Origin: Stentor roeselii
Taxonomy: Eukaryota > Ciliophora > Heterotrichea > Heterotrichida > Stentoridae
Reading direction: 5' to 3'
DNA length: 23,535 bases
NCBI GenBank assembly: GCA_006503475.1
Contig: RSEH01000406.1
Span: 1-23,535, forward strand
Positions within the stretch are counted from its first letter, which is position 1. Each line of letters starts with the position of its first letter. Below are positions 7,972 through 16,231 of this stretch, one piece after another. The notes below the pieces were generated by a model, which made no database searches, was not told where the DNA came from, and worked only from the letters and a program-made list of their open reading frames with translations. The position numbers were made by a program, and so were the translations under genes.

Positions 7972-9207
7972 ATGAACACCAGCGAGTCAGAGTCGTTATC
8001 TTTTCCTTTGAATGGGAGGTCTGCTTCTATTTTCTCAAGATTTGCTCAGCTGTGTTGTTGTTTTAGGTCATCCTCTCCGTCTTCAGAGAGGTCAGGTTCT
8101 TACACAGAGTTAAAAGAACTCAAAGACCTGAAAGACCCGAATCCAGACCTGGATTCCAAACCCCAAAGGACCTTCCCAGTGATAGTCCCAGTCCAAGCAG
8201 CTTTAAGTCCAGCAGGAGCATCTTCAGCCTTAGAGAACCCATCACCAAAGAAAAAGAGTTCCAAGAAGAAAGGTCTTCCAGTGGTCAACACACTTTCAGA
8301 AGGTTACCAAGTAATCGGCAACGGGAAAGAAACAGTTATCGCGACCATGTCAAAAACTTTAGTCGAGTTCAACAAAACAACTTTTCGCTCAGACATTAAG
8401 AAAAAACCTGATTTCGTACCTTTGAAGTACTGGAATCAACGATACAGCATTTTTTCAAGGTTTGATGATGGAGTCCTTCTTGATGAAGAGAGCTGGTACA
8501 GCGTCACACATGAATGCATCGCTAAGTCCATCGCTGATCGACTAAAAGAATACCTCGTTATGGACGGCTTTGCAGGAGCAGGAGGAAATATCATCCAATT
8601 CGCAATGAACGGAAAAACCGTGGCAGTCGAAATCGACCAGAGCCGAATCGACATGTTGAAGACCAATGCAGAGATTTACGGAGTTCTTGAAAATATTCGC
8701 TTTGTCAAAGGAGATTTTTTAGAAGTTGCTGAAGCTGAAAAACCTGTTGACGTCGTTTTTATGTCCCCGCCTTGGGGAGGTCCTGATTACGTCAAATCGA
8801 AAAAATATGACTTGTTCGCTATGATCACGCCGGATATCACGAAGATTATGGAAGTTTGTAACAGGATCACTAAAAATGTTGTGCTTTATTTGCCTAGAAC
8901 TGCTCATCCTGCCCAAATTGTGCAACTTTTTAAACATATGCCGGATATTCAGAGAAAAATTCACTTTGAACTCTTTTGTGTCGGAAGTAAGGTCAAAACT
9001 ATTTGCTGTTTTATGGGAGAATTTAATAATATTGACAGTTTGACTATCTCTAACTCAATTTTTGAAAAGATTGTCAAAATTCCGAAATATTTACCTAAAG
9101 ATAGGGATCAGGCTATTGTGGAATTTGCTAAAGAAATTGATATGGCTGGGTTGAATACTGCGATTATTCATGCTTATTCTGCGAAACGACACCCTAGAGC
9201 TAAGTAA
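7972..9207 (+). CDS. Trimethylguanosine synthase (cap hypermethylase)
   Basis: 411 aa. TGS1 transfers two methyl groups from S-adenosylmethionine to the m7G cap of snRNAs and snoRNAs, giving the 2,2,7-trimethylguanosine cap. Residues 1-135 are a variable, Ser/Lys-rich leader with a Cys cluster near residue 28-30 and a basic run at 93-100 that may act in nuclear targeting. The catalytic core begins near KYWNQRYSIFSRFDDG (152-167), a hallmark of the family. The SAM-binding motif is VMDGFAGAGGN (196-206), and the catalytic/cap-stacking motif SPPWGGPDY is at 265-273 with W268. The core is complete through LPRTAH (308-313). TTTATAA lies a few bases upstream of the ATG. The stop is TAA. No intron is needed. 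Confidence 0.95.
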   Translation: MNTSESESLSFPLNGRSASIFSRFAQLCCCFRSSSPSSERSGSYTELKELKDLKDPNPDLDSKPQRTFPVIVPVQAALSPAGASSALENPSPKKKSSKKKGLPVVNTLSEGYQVIGNGKETVIATMSKTLVEFNKTTFRSDIKKKPDFVPLKYWNQRYSIFSRFDDGVLLDEESWYSVTHECIAKSIADRLKEYLVMDGFAGAGGNIIQFAMNGKTVAVEIDQSRIDMLKTNAEIYGVLENIRFVKGDFLEVAEAEKPVDVVFMSPPWGGPDYVKSKKYDLFAMITPDITKIMEVCNRITKNVVLYLPRTAHPAQIVQLFKHMPDIQRKIHFELFCVGSKVKTICCFMGEFNNIDSLTISNSIFEKIVKIPKYLPKDRDQAIVEFAKEIDMAGLNTAIIHAYSAKRHPRAK

Positions 9208-9306
9208 TCCATTACATTAAATAATGATAACACATTCGAAATCCCTATCAAGTATCGATTTGATTTCCAAAGGGTAGATTTAATGGCTAATATATAGTAT
9301 TTTGCG

Positions 9307-10872
9307 ATGAATTTCCAAGGAAAGCCTTCAAACCCTGAAGCTCAAATCTTCGTTGGAGATTTGTCTTCTTCTGTTGTTGAAGCTGACCTCTACACCCTAG
9401 CATCCCGTTTTGGTGAGGTTATCTACATAAGGATCCTGAGACATTTCCAAACTAAGGAGTCGCTCGGATTTGCCTTTGTGACCTTCTCAAAGCCCACACA
9501 GGCTACAGATGCCAGACAAGGACTGAACGGTACGTTACTAAAAGGAAGTTACATCCGAGTGGCAAAGTACTGCCGAGAGCGAGACGCTGAGGCAAACCTA
9601 TTCCTCTCAGACCTTCCAGACCAAATAACTGCAAAAGACCTGGAAAGCCACTTCATCCAGTTCGGTGCGATTCTATCCTCGAAAGTCTCTTTCGACAAGA
9701 ACCTGAAGTCCAACAAATACGGCTACGTTCAATTCGAAAAGCGAGAAAGTGCCTTAAACGTCTTATCTCTCGCAAAAGTCGAGCTTCAAGGTCAGAAGAT
9801 CACAGTTCAAAAGTTCCTTCCCCACAGTGAACGAGAGAGTAAATACGCCAGGAACAACCTCTACGTAAGAGGCTTCGGTGAAGCAATGACTGGAGATGAA
9901 ATCGCAAAAATATTCAGCCAATACGGCGAAATCAGTTCTCACGCAGTGATGCACATCAAGGACTTCAAAGGAAACGACAGGCATTTCGCTTACGTTTGTT
10001 ACAAAAGTCCTGATGACGCAGTAAAAGTCCTTAATTCCCTTCACGGCAAATTAGAACTGGGTGTTAACTGGTACATCGCCCCTCATCAAAGCAAGGCTCA
10101 GCGAAGGGCGAAGATCCTGGTTGAATATAAAAAACGAGTCGAGGACTGGAAGCGAAGAAATCTTTTCATCAAGGGATTTCCCACGACTCTCACTGAGACT
10201 CAGTTAAGAGAAATCTGCGCAGAATACGGAAAAATCGAATCAGTGAAAATCCTCAAGACTGAAAACATTGTCATTCAAAACAACGTCACTCGCCCTGAGT
10301 TTGTATCAAAAGGATGTGGCTTTGTTTGCTTTATCACTCATGAAAGTGCAGCCGCTGCCTTTGCCGGGTTAAAAATGAAGAAAATCGAGGACAAACCACT
10401 GACTATCTTCTTCTGGAAGCCGAAGGAAGAACTAGCGAAGGACCTGAATATGTACAAGATGAAAAAAATGCATGCACAGATGTTGCAGTTCGGAATGATC
10501 TACCCGCAAATGATGCCCAGAGGCTCCAACCCCCCAAGAGGCAGGTTCGGACGAGGGGAGCCTGTCCCTGCAGTGGTTGCGAAGCCTGCGGAGCAACCAA
10601 GACTTCCTTTTGACTTAAAGGTCTTTTACGACTCGACGCCTGAAGTGCAAAAACGCATTCTTGGTGAGAATTTGTATCCAATTGTTTTAGAAAACTCAAA
10701 TAAAAAAATAGCTGGAAAAATCACTGGAATGCTTCTTGAAATCGACCCGGATACTCTTATTAGACTTCTTCAGAATCATAATGAAGTTGCGAATAAGGTA
10801 AAGGAAGCTATTGAAGTACTTAGAAAGGCCTGGAGCAACAACCCGGAAGCTCTTAGTTTATTAGCAGAGTAG
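9307..10872 (+). CDS. Cytoplasmic poly(A)-binding protein
   Basis: 521 aa, four RRMs plus an MLLE (PABC) domain, the standard PABPC layout in a slightly short form. RNP2/RNP1 pairs are IFVGDL/LGFAFVTF (14-19/53-60), LFLSDL/KYGYVQFE (98-103/137-144), LYVRGF/HFAYVCYK (185-190/226-233) and LFIKGF/GCGFVCFI (286-291/336-343). A Met-, Pro- and Arg/Gly-containing linker (380-435) joins RRM4 to the MLLE at about 438-508, where KITGMLLEID carries the peptide-binding signature. The protein coats mRNA poly(A) tails and promotes translation and controlled deadenylation. Codons are more GC-ending than in its neighbours, which fits high expression. A TATATA string lies about 12-18 bases before the ATG. The stop is TAG, and the next gene converges from only 9 bp away. 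Confidence 0.96.
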   Translation: MNFQGKPSNPEAQIFVGDLSSSVVEADLYTLASRFGEVIYIRILRHFQTKESLGFAFVTFSKPTQATDARQGLNGTLLKGSYIRVAKYCRERDAEANLFLSDLPDQITAKDLESHFIQFGAILSSKVSFDKNLKSNKYGYVQFEKRESALNVLSLAKVELQGQKITVQKFLPHSERESKYARNNLYVRGFGEAMTGDEIAKIFSQYGEISSHAVMHIKDFKGNDRHFAYVCYKSPDDAVKVLNSLHGKLELGVNWYIAPHQSKAQRRAKILVEYKKRVEDWKRRNLFIKGFPTTLTETQLREICAEYGKIESVKILKTENIVIQNNVTRPEFVSKGCGFVCFITHESAAAAFAGLKMKKIEDKPLTIFFWKPKEELAKDLNMYKMKKMHAQMLQFGMIYPQMMPRGSNPPRGRFGRGEPVPAVVAKPAEQPRLPFDLKVFYDSTPEVQKRILGENLYPIVLENSNKKIAGKITGMLLEIDPDTLIRLLQNHNEVANKVKEAIEVLRKAWSNNPEALSLLAE

Positions 10873-10881
10873 TTAATAGGA

Positions 10882-11895
10882 TTAGAATAGGAAAGAACTG
10901 AGGAGAACTGGAAGGATGAAGGTGGATGAAGAGTCGTCGAATTCTTCTTGGTCTTTGTAGAAATCGGGTAAAATCACTTTTAAAGAACAGTCTTCTGCAT
11001 CTTGGATCAAGGAATATTGAAGAGCTTTGAATGTTTTGTATTCAAATTCGTAGGCGTAGGACTTGCTGTAGTGTGAAGAGATGCATTCTCTTGAAAATCT
11101 TCGAAGGGTGTTGCATTTGCGAAGGTAACCTTTGCTGATCCAGTCTTTTTTCATTTTTATGTAGTCTTTGAAGGGTTTGTCACCGGGGAATAAGTCACAA
11201 TAGCCTTGTCCGTGAGGGTTCATTCCACAGGAACAGTTGGTGTAAAGCTTGATCCCTTGACTTTTGTAGTCGTTTGAATAACATTGGGTGTCTTTTGTGC
11301 ATTTTTTTGGGTAACCACCGTGGGTCTCCGCAGCTTCAACACAGAGGCCGAATAGGCATTGACCACTTTCGCATGCATCGGAGAACCCGTCAGTACAATT
11401 ATTAACCCAATGATCATTTTTAACCGAATAATAAGGAACACAAATTTCTCCATCACAAGTCGATCCATAATCACAATCAAACTCGGTCGAGCATCCATCT
11501 TGTCCTTTTTGAGTTAAATCAAAACAATGAAAAAGAGTATTCTGGCCACATCTAAAGTTCGGGTTACATTCTGCACTACTCTGACAACTCGACAAGTATT
11601 CCTGTCCAAAGCAATAGTTATTAACACAAGTTCCATATTTACAGTCTGTCGCCTGAGTGCATTTTTCCCCTGGATACGCGAAAGCTGACTTGACAGGAAC
11701 TACACAAGTCGAGTTGTCATTACTTGAAAGCTGGCAAAAGCTCAGTTGACTGTCCGTGCATGGCTTGACGTAGACCGTCGATGAAGTCCTGCTCACACAT
11801 ACATTTTGCTGCAGTTCTCCAGAACTTGCGCATTTATACTTCGGGCAAGAGAGTTCACCACTTGTTAAATCAACCATGAGCAGCCATATCATCAT
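10882..11895 (-). CDS. Secreted Cys-rich protein, probably GPI-anchored
   Basis: 337 aa. A short hydrophobic N-terminus (MMIWLLMVDLTSG) looks like a signal peptide. About 30 Cys are spread through residues 17-265, many in C-x5-6-C and C-x4-C pairs such as CKYGTC, CDYGSTC and CESGQC that recall Dickkopf/EGF-like extracellular modules. Sequons occur (NST, NCT, NCS). The C-terminus is a short polar spacer with DDSSS followed by a hydrophobic tail (FILPVLLSSFLF) ending at the stop, the classic look of a GPI-attachment signal. I infer a surface protein; ligand and role are unknown. It converges on PABP with a 9-bp gap and starts 9 bp downstream of the stop of the small coiled-coil gene. Confidence 0.75.
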   Translation of the reverse strand: MMIWLLMVDLTSGELSCPKYKCASSGELQQNVCVSRTSSTVYVKPCTDSQLSFCQLSSNDNSTCVVPVKSAFAYPGEKCTQATDCKYGTCVNNYCFGQEYLSSCQSSAECNPNFRCGQNTLFHCFDLTQKGQDGCSTEFDCDYGSTCDGEICVPYYSVKNDHWVNNCTDGFSDACESGQCLFGLCVEAAETHGGYPKKCTKDTQCYSNDYKSQGIKLYTNCSCGMNPHGQGYCDLFPGDKPFKDYIKMKKDWISKGYLRKCNTLRRFSRECISSHYSKSYAYEFEYKTFKALQYSLIQDAEDCSLKVILPDFYKDQEEFDDSSSTFILPVLLSSFLF

Positions 11896-11904
11896 TTTTA
11901 TTGG

Positions 11905-12147
11905 CTAATTATTAGGATGTGCTTTTTCTAAAAGGTGGATTTTTGAGAGGATTATCTGGTTGTCTTGTTTCTCTTGAGTTATCATTTCTGACCATTTTTG
12001 AATCTTTTTCTCAGTTTTCGAGATGGTTTGACGTGTTTCTTGAAGAAGTTTTTGTTTACTTGTTAATTCTTTTATAGCTTCACTGAGGTCAATAGCGAGT
12101 TTTTTCAGTTCGTCTTCTTTTTCCTTGAGTAAAACTTCTGAGTTCAT
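11905..12147 (-). CDS. Small coiled-coil protein
   Basis: 80 aa, no family recognised. Nearly the whole chain (residues 5-72) is charged and helical with heptad-like Leu/Ile spacing, so a single coiled coil is likely. It is head-to-head with the TSG101-like gene: the two ATGs are 23 bp apart, and the shared spacer contains TATAAT. A shared promoter would favour co-expression. A role next to ESCRT-I is speculation only. The ORF is short but ends cleanly with TAA and starts at an ATG, and its composition is typical of coding sequence. Confidence 0.65.
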   Translation of the reverse strand: MNSEVLLKEKEDELKKLAIDLSEAIKELTSKQKLLQETRQTISKTEKKIQKWSEMITQEKQDNQIILSKIHLLEKAHPNN

Positions 12148-12170
12148 TGTAGAGATTTATTATAATCAAC
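12148..12170. promoter_or_regulatory. 23-bp bidirectional promoter
   Basis: The spacer between two divergent ATGs contains ttattataat, giving a TATAA-like element on both strands. All core promoter and leader sequence for both genes must lie here or inside the coding regions. Confidence 0.5.
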
Positions 12171-13022
12171 ATGAACTTTGATTCAGAGCTGAGTTATTTG
12201 CTTGAATATACAGATTACGAGGTCCCAGTTCAAAAGAAGCTGATGGTTGAATTGAAAGTAATTCATCAACTTTACCCATATCTTTGGCCGAACCGTGGGT
12301 GGGGAGTGAGTACAGATATCACCATAAGTCTAACAGGCCACCTTGAAGCAGAATACGACAAGACTCCAATCAGCATTCCTTTCGGCATCAGTTTCCCAAA
12401 AGACTACCCAAAAGTCCCTCCTTTATGCAACATTTTAACTCAGAGTAATCATGTCGTTCTTGATAATCCTAGAGTGTCTCCAAATGGAGATTTGTCTGTT
12501 CCTGCAATGCGTGACTGGAACAGTTCTTCTGACTCTATCGAAGTTTTAATTCAATGTGTTCAGTGCCTTTGTGATACGAAACCTTGGTTTAATTTAGATG
12601 ATGTTTTTTTAGCTGAACTTTGGAGGAAAAGGACTCAAATTGAAGAAGTGAACCAAGATAGTATTTTACTTATGAATGCCTCCGATGAACTGCAGAAGAT
12701 GCAGATGGATCTTGACTGGGTGTCTAGTGAAGAGGCTACAAATGAGATTAAAGTAAAGTGTAAAGCGCTGGAGTACCTTTTGAGCAATCCTCAGCAAGAC
12801 TTCGCCTTGGAAAATTTAATTGAATATAAAAAACCTCTGGCGAAACAGATACTTTCGGTACTTGCTGAAATCGAAACTATTGATGAGCTCTTAACACGGC
12901 TGGAAGAAGCTTTGTCTCTCAAGGTACTTACTACAGTTGATTACTTCTTCTCAATCAAAAAATTATTCAATGAGCGCTTCATGCTCAATAAAATGAAGGA
13001 AAAGTTGTTATCATTAGTTTAA
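12171..13022 (+). CDS. ESCRT-I subunit TSG101/Vps23
   Basis: 283 aa. Residues about 5-145 form a UEV domain, an inactive E2-like fold: YPYLWPNRGWG, then IPFGISFPKDYPKVPPLC (70-86) and RVSPNGDLSVPAMRDW (101-116). The E2 catalytic Cys is absent, as expected for UEV proteins; Ala lies near that place. UEV domains bind ubiquitin and P(S/T)AP peptides. Residues about 150-230 are helical and probably form the stalk coiled coil. Residues 236-280 match the steadiness box: TIDELLTRLEEALSLKVLTTVDYF and following, ending near the C-terminus as in TSG101. ESCRT-I sorts ubiquitylated cargo into multivesicular bodies and acts in membrane scission. The protein is shorter than the human one because the Pro-rich linker is nearly missing. 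Stop TAA lies 4 bp from the convergent anoctamin stop. Confidence 0.9.
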   Translation: MNFDSELSYLLEYTDYEVPVQKKLMVELKVIHQLYPYLWPNRGWGVSTDITISLTGHLEAEYDKTPISIPFGISFPKDYPKVPPLCNILTQSNHVVLDNPRVSPNGDLSVPAMRDWNSSSDSIEVLIQCVQCLCDTKPWFNLDDVFLAELWRKRTQIEEVNQDSILLMNASDELQKMQMDLDWVSSEEATNEIKVKCKALEYLLSNPQQDFALENLIEYKKPLAKQILSVLAEIETIDELLTRLEEALSLKVLTTVDYFFSIKKLFNERFMLNKMKEKLLSLV

Positions 13023-13026
13023 AAAC

Positions 13027-15261
13027 TTAAATTTCTTTGAAGATTTTCTCGGATTTTAAGATCTTTTCAGGGTCGATTGTCTTCCAGGCCAAAATGGACT
13101 TTTGAAGGTCTTCATCGTCTTTTACATGCAAAACACGCTCTTTTACAATCCTTTCACTCCAGATGAGGCCTTGCTTGACCTGTCTGGGGACGTCTGGAAT
13201 TAAAAAGGCGATGAACGATTTGGATAGGATCAAAATATGCTCTATTAGCAAAAATAACACCCAGCGATTTTGAGCACTTCTAATACCAAAAGCGTTATAA
13301 GTGAAAATAGCGATTCCAAGATTGGTGATGCTTCCAACAACAGAAACAGTCTGAATAATCTGAACCCAAATGCCAATCGAGTTACTTTGAATAGGAAAAG
13401 GCCTTCTAGTAACAAAACACAATTTCCAGGCATCAACTCTAGTTTCCACCATTACAAGAATCAAAGCAAAAACAGGCAACAAAGGAAAAGCCGCTGAAAA
13501 CAAAATAAAATACCCATAATCAATAATAACTTCCATATACTCAAAAAGAGGTGACGTATATTCAGTCAAAACCGCTTCTTTTTCAATCCCTTTCATTGTA
13601 GAATTCGCAGTCGTAGCCCTTCTCCTTTCATTAGCAAGTAAAGTCTTATGTTTAAAAAAAGGAATGCCAACCTCAGCAAGATTAGCCAAAAAGTTAAATA
13701 AAAAAATTCCAACAAGTTGATACCTCAGTTCTTCAATGCAATTCTGATTAAAACATCCTTCAACAGAATCCTTAACAAATGCGATATAAAGCAGCGATCC
13801 ATAACTATTCACAAATTCAAAGCAAAACAGTTTAAAAGTAAGAGAATCAAAATACTGTCTATTCGTTTCAAGATTTTCCCAATCAGTGAGTTTCCGAGCA
13901 AGCCAGGCATAACCCTAATTTTTTCTTACATAGTTAAAGGCCTTGATCTGAACACCAGTAAGTACCCCAGCGAAGTAAACACCCCAATGATACTTATTTT
14001 TAAATAAAAACACCGCGGCCAAGGCCGCGGCAACAAGAAAAACACAAAACAAAATAAAACCATATCCCATAATCCTTGCGTATTTTTCTAATCCCCTTGG
14101 CGAGTAAATCTTTTTAAACTTTCCAGAAACCTCATCAAGTTTCTTCTCCCCTCTAAACTTCGGGCGCTGCTCAGTGGGCAGTGCGAGGACAGTGACTCCC
14201 CATTTCCAAGCTGAAAAATTCTCTTTACGAATCCAAAGCTGATTGAAAAAAGTTGACCATAGTCCTTGTAAAACAGTAAAAATCATTAAACAACAGGAGA
14301 TATAATCCGATTTAGTCATCAAGTCACCATTGCTGACAATAAGAACAAAAAAAATCACTCCGAGGACTGACAGGATTCTAAGAAAATTCTGGTAAAATTC
14401 AAGAAATGTGAAGTAAAAAGCAACTTCAGACCCGAAGTAATCTCGGACCTTGTCAAGAGGCTGTGGCTTTAAAAGGTAAGAAAAAACTGACCAGGTCTGT
14501 TGAAGGTCCAGCAGTGCCCGGGCAGTGTGAACGGGGAACTCCTTGTGAAGCATTCCACTGCGGTAGAGGTCAGTCATTGAGAAAGTGTCTGAAAGCATTG
14601 ATTTTAAAAGACTTATACGGTCTGGGTATCTGAAAAGTTTTCCTGTTATGTCAGGATTTCCGTTTATGTCGTATTTTGCATAGGCTGAAGGGTACTTTTC
14701 AAGAAGGTCTTTCTCTAGTGGAGCGAATGGAAGGACTTTTTCGAAGTCTTTTGAATCTTCTGGGGAAATATTTAGAAATTCTGAGGAAAGTTGAAGTTTG
14801 TAGTCGGTTAAGTCACCTTGGATTATCAGGTTTTCATCTGGTGCTGTTAGAAGTAAGAAGATCTCGTCTTTATCCGCTGAGAGACTTGCTTTAACTTGAA
14901 GACCTAAATGCTCTTGCAATAGTTTCATCACAGTTTTCATTAAAATCTCCTGAAAAAGAGAAGGATTCTGAGAAATTTCGTATTTTGAGTCTAAAACTAG
15001 TTTTAATGATTCTTTGATAATTGAGTGCTCGTCTTCTTTCAAACAAAACATTGAGGAAAAGGAAAGAACAGGGTCGAAAGAAATAGCTTTTAAGGAATTT
15101 ATCAGTGGGCATTCATGTGACTGGTACCTGGGGTTCTTAAAGACCAGGATGTAGTCAGGGCTTAATGAAGACCTTTTGGGAAGAAGGTAGTCCTTAGAGC
15201 TGGATTCGAGAATTGACTCAGAAAGTTCTGTTTCTTTTGAATTTTCTCCAGTTTTCATCAT
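13027..15261 (-). CDS. Anoctamin (TMEM16) channel/scramblase, one 15-nt intron
   Basis: Exon 1 is 15261-13930 and exon 2 is 13914-13027, giving 739 aa. The 15-nt intron (13929-13915) would otherwise put TAG in frame after residue 448. Across the splice the protein reads KAFNYGYAWLARKLTDWEN, the usual anoctamin sequence. Residues 1-235 are the cytosolic domain, followed by about ten membrane segments. Ca2+-site acids of TMEM16A have counterparts here: E525 in NLAEVGIP, E569 and E572 in EYMEV, E601 and D605 in VETRVDAW. The Asn that precedes the first of these in TMEM16A is Ala here. Anoctamins are Ca2+-activated chloride channels or lipid scramblases; which of these this is cannot be told. ATG at 15261 (or the next Met) is chosen because the frame upstream has no ATG and would overlap SLX9. 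Confidence 0.92.
13915..13929 (-). other. 15-nt intron in anoctamin
   Basis: GTAAGAAAAAATTAG, phase 0, with A at position 10. Retention would give an in-frame TAG. Removal restores the conserved FNYGYAWLA region. Confidence 0.92.
14013..14030. repeat. GC-rich palindrome inside anoctamin coding sequence
   Basis: CCGCGGCC-AA-GGCCGCGG is an 8-bp perfect inverted repeat with a 2-nt loop. It encodes part of an Ala-rich membrane segment (VAAALAAV), so it may simply reflect GC-rich Ala codons. Confidence 0.6.
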
Positions 15262-15280
15262 TTCAGTCAGTTTTTGTAAT

Positions 15281-15694
15281 ATGGTTAAAAATAGCCTAAA
15301 ACTCAAGAAAGTCAATTCTGAGGCTCAGGCTTTACTTACTGTCAAGGATAAAAAAAAACAGGCAAAGGTCAAAATACTCAAAAGTAAAGAATAAACAGAA
15401 AAAGTACTGGAAGAACATTTGTCGAAAGACAAGAGTAAAAAAATGAAGAAGAAGAAAAAAGGAATTCTGGGGACTTTGGCATCACTTGAAGAAAGCTTGA
15501 AAGGAATTCACTGTGAAGAAAGTGAGGGCAAAAGCAAGAAGACCAAACTATCGAAAAAGGAAAAAACGCTTATTGAGTAGTTTTTATTCAGCAATCGAGA
15601 TACGCAGAGGTTTGTCGCTGTTCTTCAGAATAAGAACTTCCTGGCCAATCCTTTGGAGACCATTCGGCAACACTTGCAAAGTCAATATAAGTGA
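15281..15694 (+). CDS. SLX9-family ribosome biogenesis protein, three exons
   Basis: Exons 15281-15383, 15399-15576 and 15592-15694 give 127 aa ending at TGA. Two 15-nt introns each contain an in-frame stop, so no single frame shows the gene. The N-terminal two thirds are Lys-rich, as in SLX9. The C-terminus reads RFVAVLQNKNFLANPLETIR then QHLQSQYK, which matches the conserved C-terminal motif of SLX9/FAM207A (F-x2-VL-x5-F-x2-NP-x3-I-x2-HL). SLX9 takes part in pre-rRNA processing and export of the small ribosomal subunit. The gene is head-to-head with the anoctamin, with 19 bp between ATGs. The exon lengths sum to a multiple of three. It is shorter than the human homologue. Confidence 0.85.
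15384..15398 (+). other. 15-nt intron 1 of SLX9
   Basis: GTAAAGAATAAACAG, A at position 10. It interrupts a Lys codon (one base upstream, two downstream). Retention gives TAA in frame. Confidence 0.88.
15577..15591 (+). other. 15-nt intron 2 of SLX9
   Basis: GTAGTTTTTATTCAG, A at position 10. It interrupts an Asp codon after two bases. Retention gives TAG in frame. Removal joins the Lys-rich part to the conserved C-terminal motif. Confidence 0.88.
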
Positions 15695-15771
15695 ATAATT
15701 AGTTATCCTTATAAGAATCTTCAGGGTTTATAAAATCTTTTAATGAAGGTTAAAGCATCTGATTTTCATAA

Positions 15772-16077
15772 ATGTCAAACAAAGACCCTTCTATCATCCG
15801 GTTGAACAATTTAAAAAAAATCATCTCCAAAAGAGCCCGCATCAGGTACAAGGCTTGCCTTGTCCTCAGCAATGACCCTCCTATTCCTGAGTTTCATTCA
15901 GTTAAGAAGGTAAAAGTTGTCAAACCTTATCAAAAAGTCTCTCTTCCACCTTTAAGTACTAGAAGAAAGTTGAATAATACCTTATCACTATCTAGGACTC
16001 CTGTGCCTTTTAAACAATATAGAGTTGAAAATTGTACTATTGGGGTTTTAGAGGGGATTGCGAAAATGCTTGTGTAA
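15772..16077 (+). CDS. Small basic protein of unknown function
   Basis: 101 aa, basic (many Lys and Arg), with no signal peptide or membrane segment and no recognised domain. It starts at ATG in the context cataaATG and stops with TAA. The N-terminal half is helical and Arg/Lys-rich (NNLKKIISKRARIRYKACLV); the second half carries short S/T-P-type motifs. A good-looking coding frame follows in another phase (16088-16231), so the gene may be longer with a frameshift, or the annotation here may be incomplete. Confidence 0.55.
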   Translation: MSNKDPSIIRLNNLKKIISKRARIRYKACLVLSNDPPIPEFHSVKKVKVVKPYQKVSLPPLSTRRKLNNTLSLSRTPVPFKQYRVENCTIGVLEGIAKMLV

Positions 16078-16087
16078 TCGAAATTGA

Positions 16088-16231
16088 TTATGTGGGATTT
16101 TTTATGAAGAATTGCTTAGAAAAATTAATTATGGATTAGAGAATGTTTTGAATGCTGGTGATCAATTTAAAGGAATACTGAAAGATGAAAGTAGATATGT
16201 AATTATGACTAACAAATCTGATAATAAATAA
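16088..16231 (+). other. Orphan open frame between two genes
   Basis: A 47-codon stretch without stop reads like protein: EELLRKINYGLENVLNAGDQ followed by FKGILKDESRYVIMTNKSD. It has no suitable upstream ATG. Its frame is +1 relative to the preceding small gene, and no 15-16-nt GT...AG intron links them. Its TAA overlaps the ATG of the next gene (TAATG). It could be the tail of the preceding gene after a frameshift or sequencing error, or a relic. Confidence 0.35.

Noticed and set aside
8100-8964. Antisense ORFs within TGS1
   Set aside because: They are overlaps with a strongly conserved enzyme and have no recognisable features.
13027-13812. A separate 261-aa membrane protein starting at 13812
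   Set aside because: The codon there is GTG inside a conserved anoctamin segment; a 15-nt intron joins it to the upstream exon.
15262-15315. Anoctamin start at 15315
   Set aside because: The codon is TTG and the extension would overlap the SLX9 coding region; ATG at 15261 fits better.
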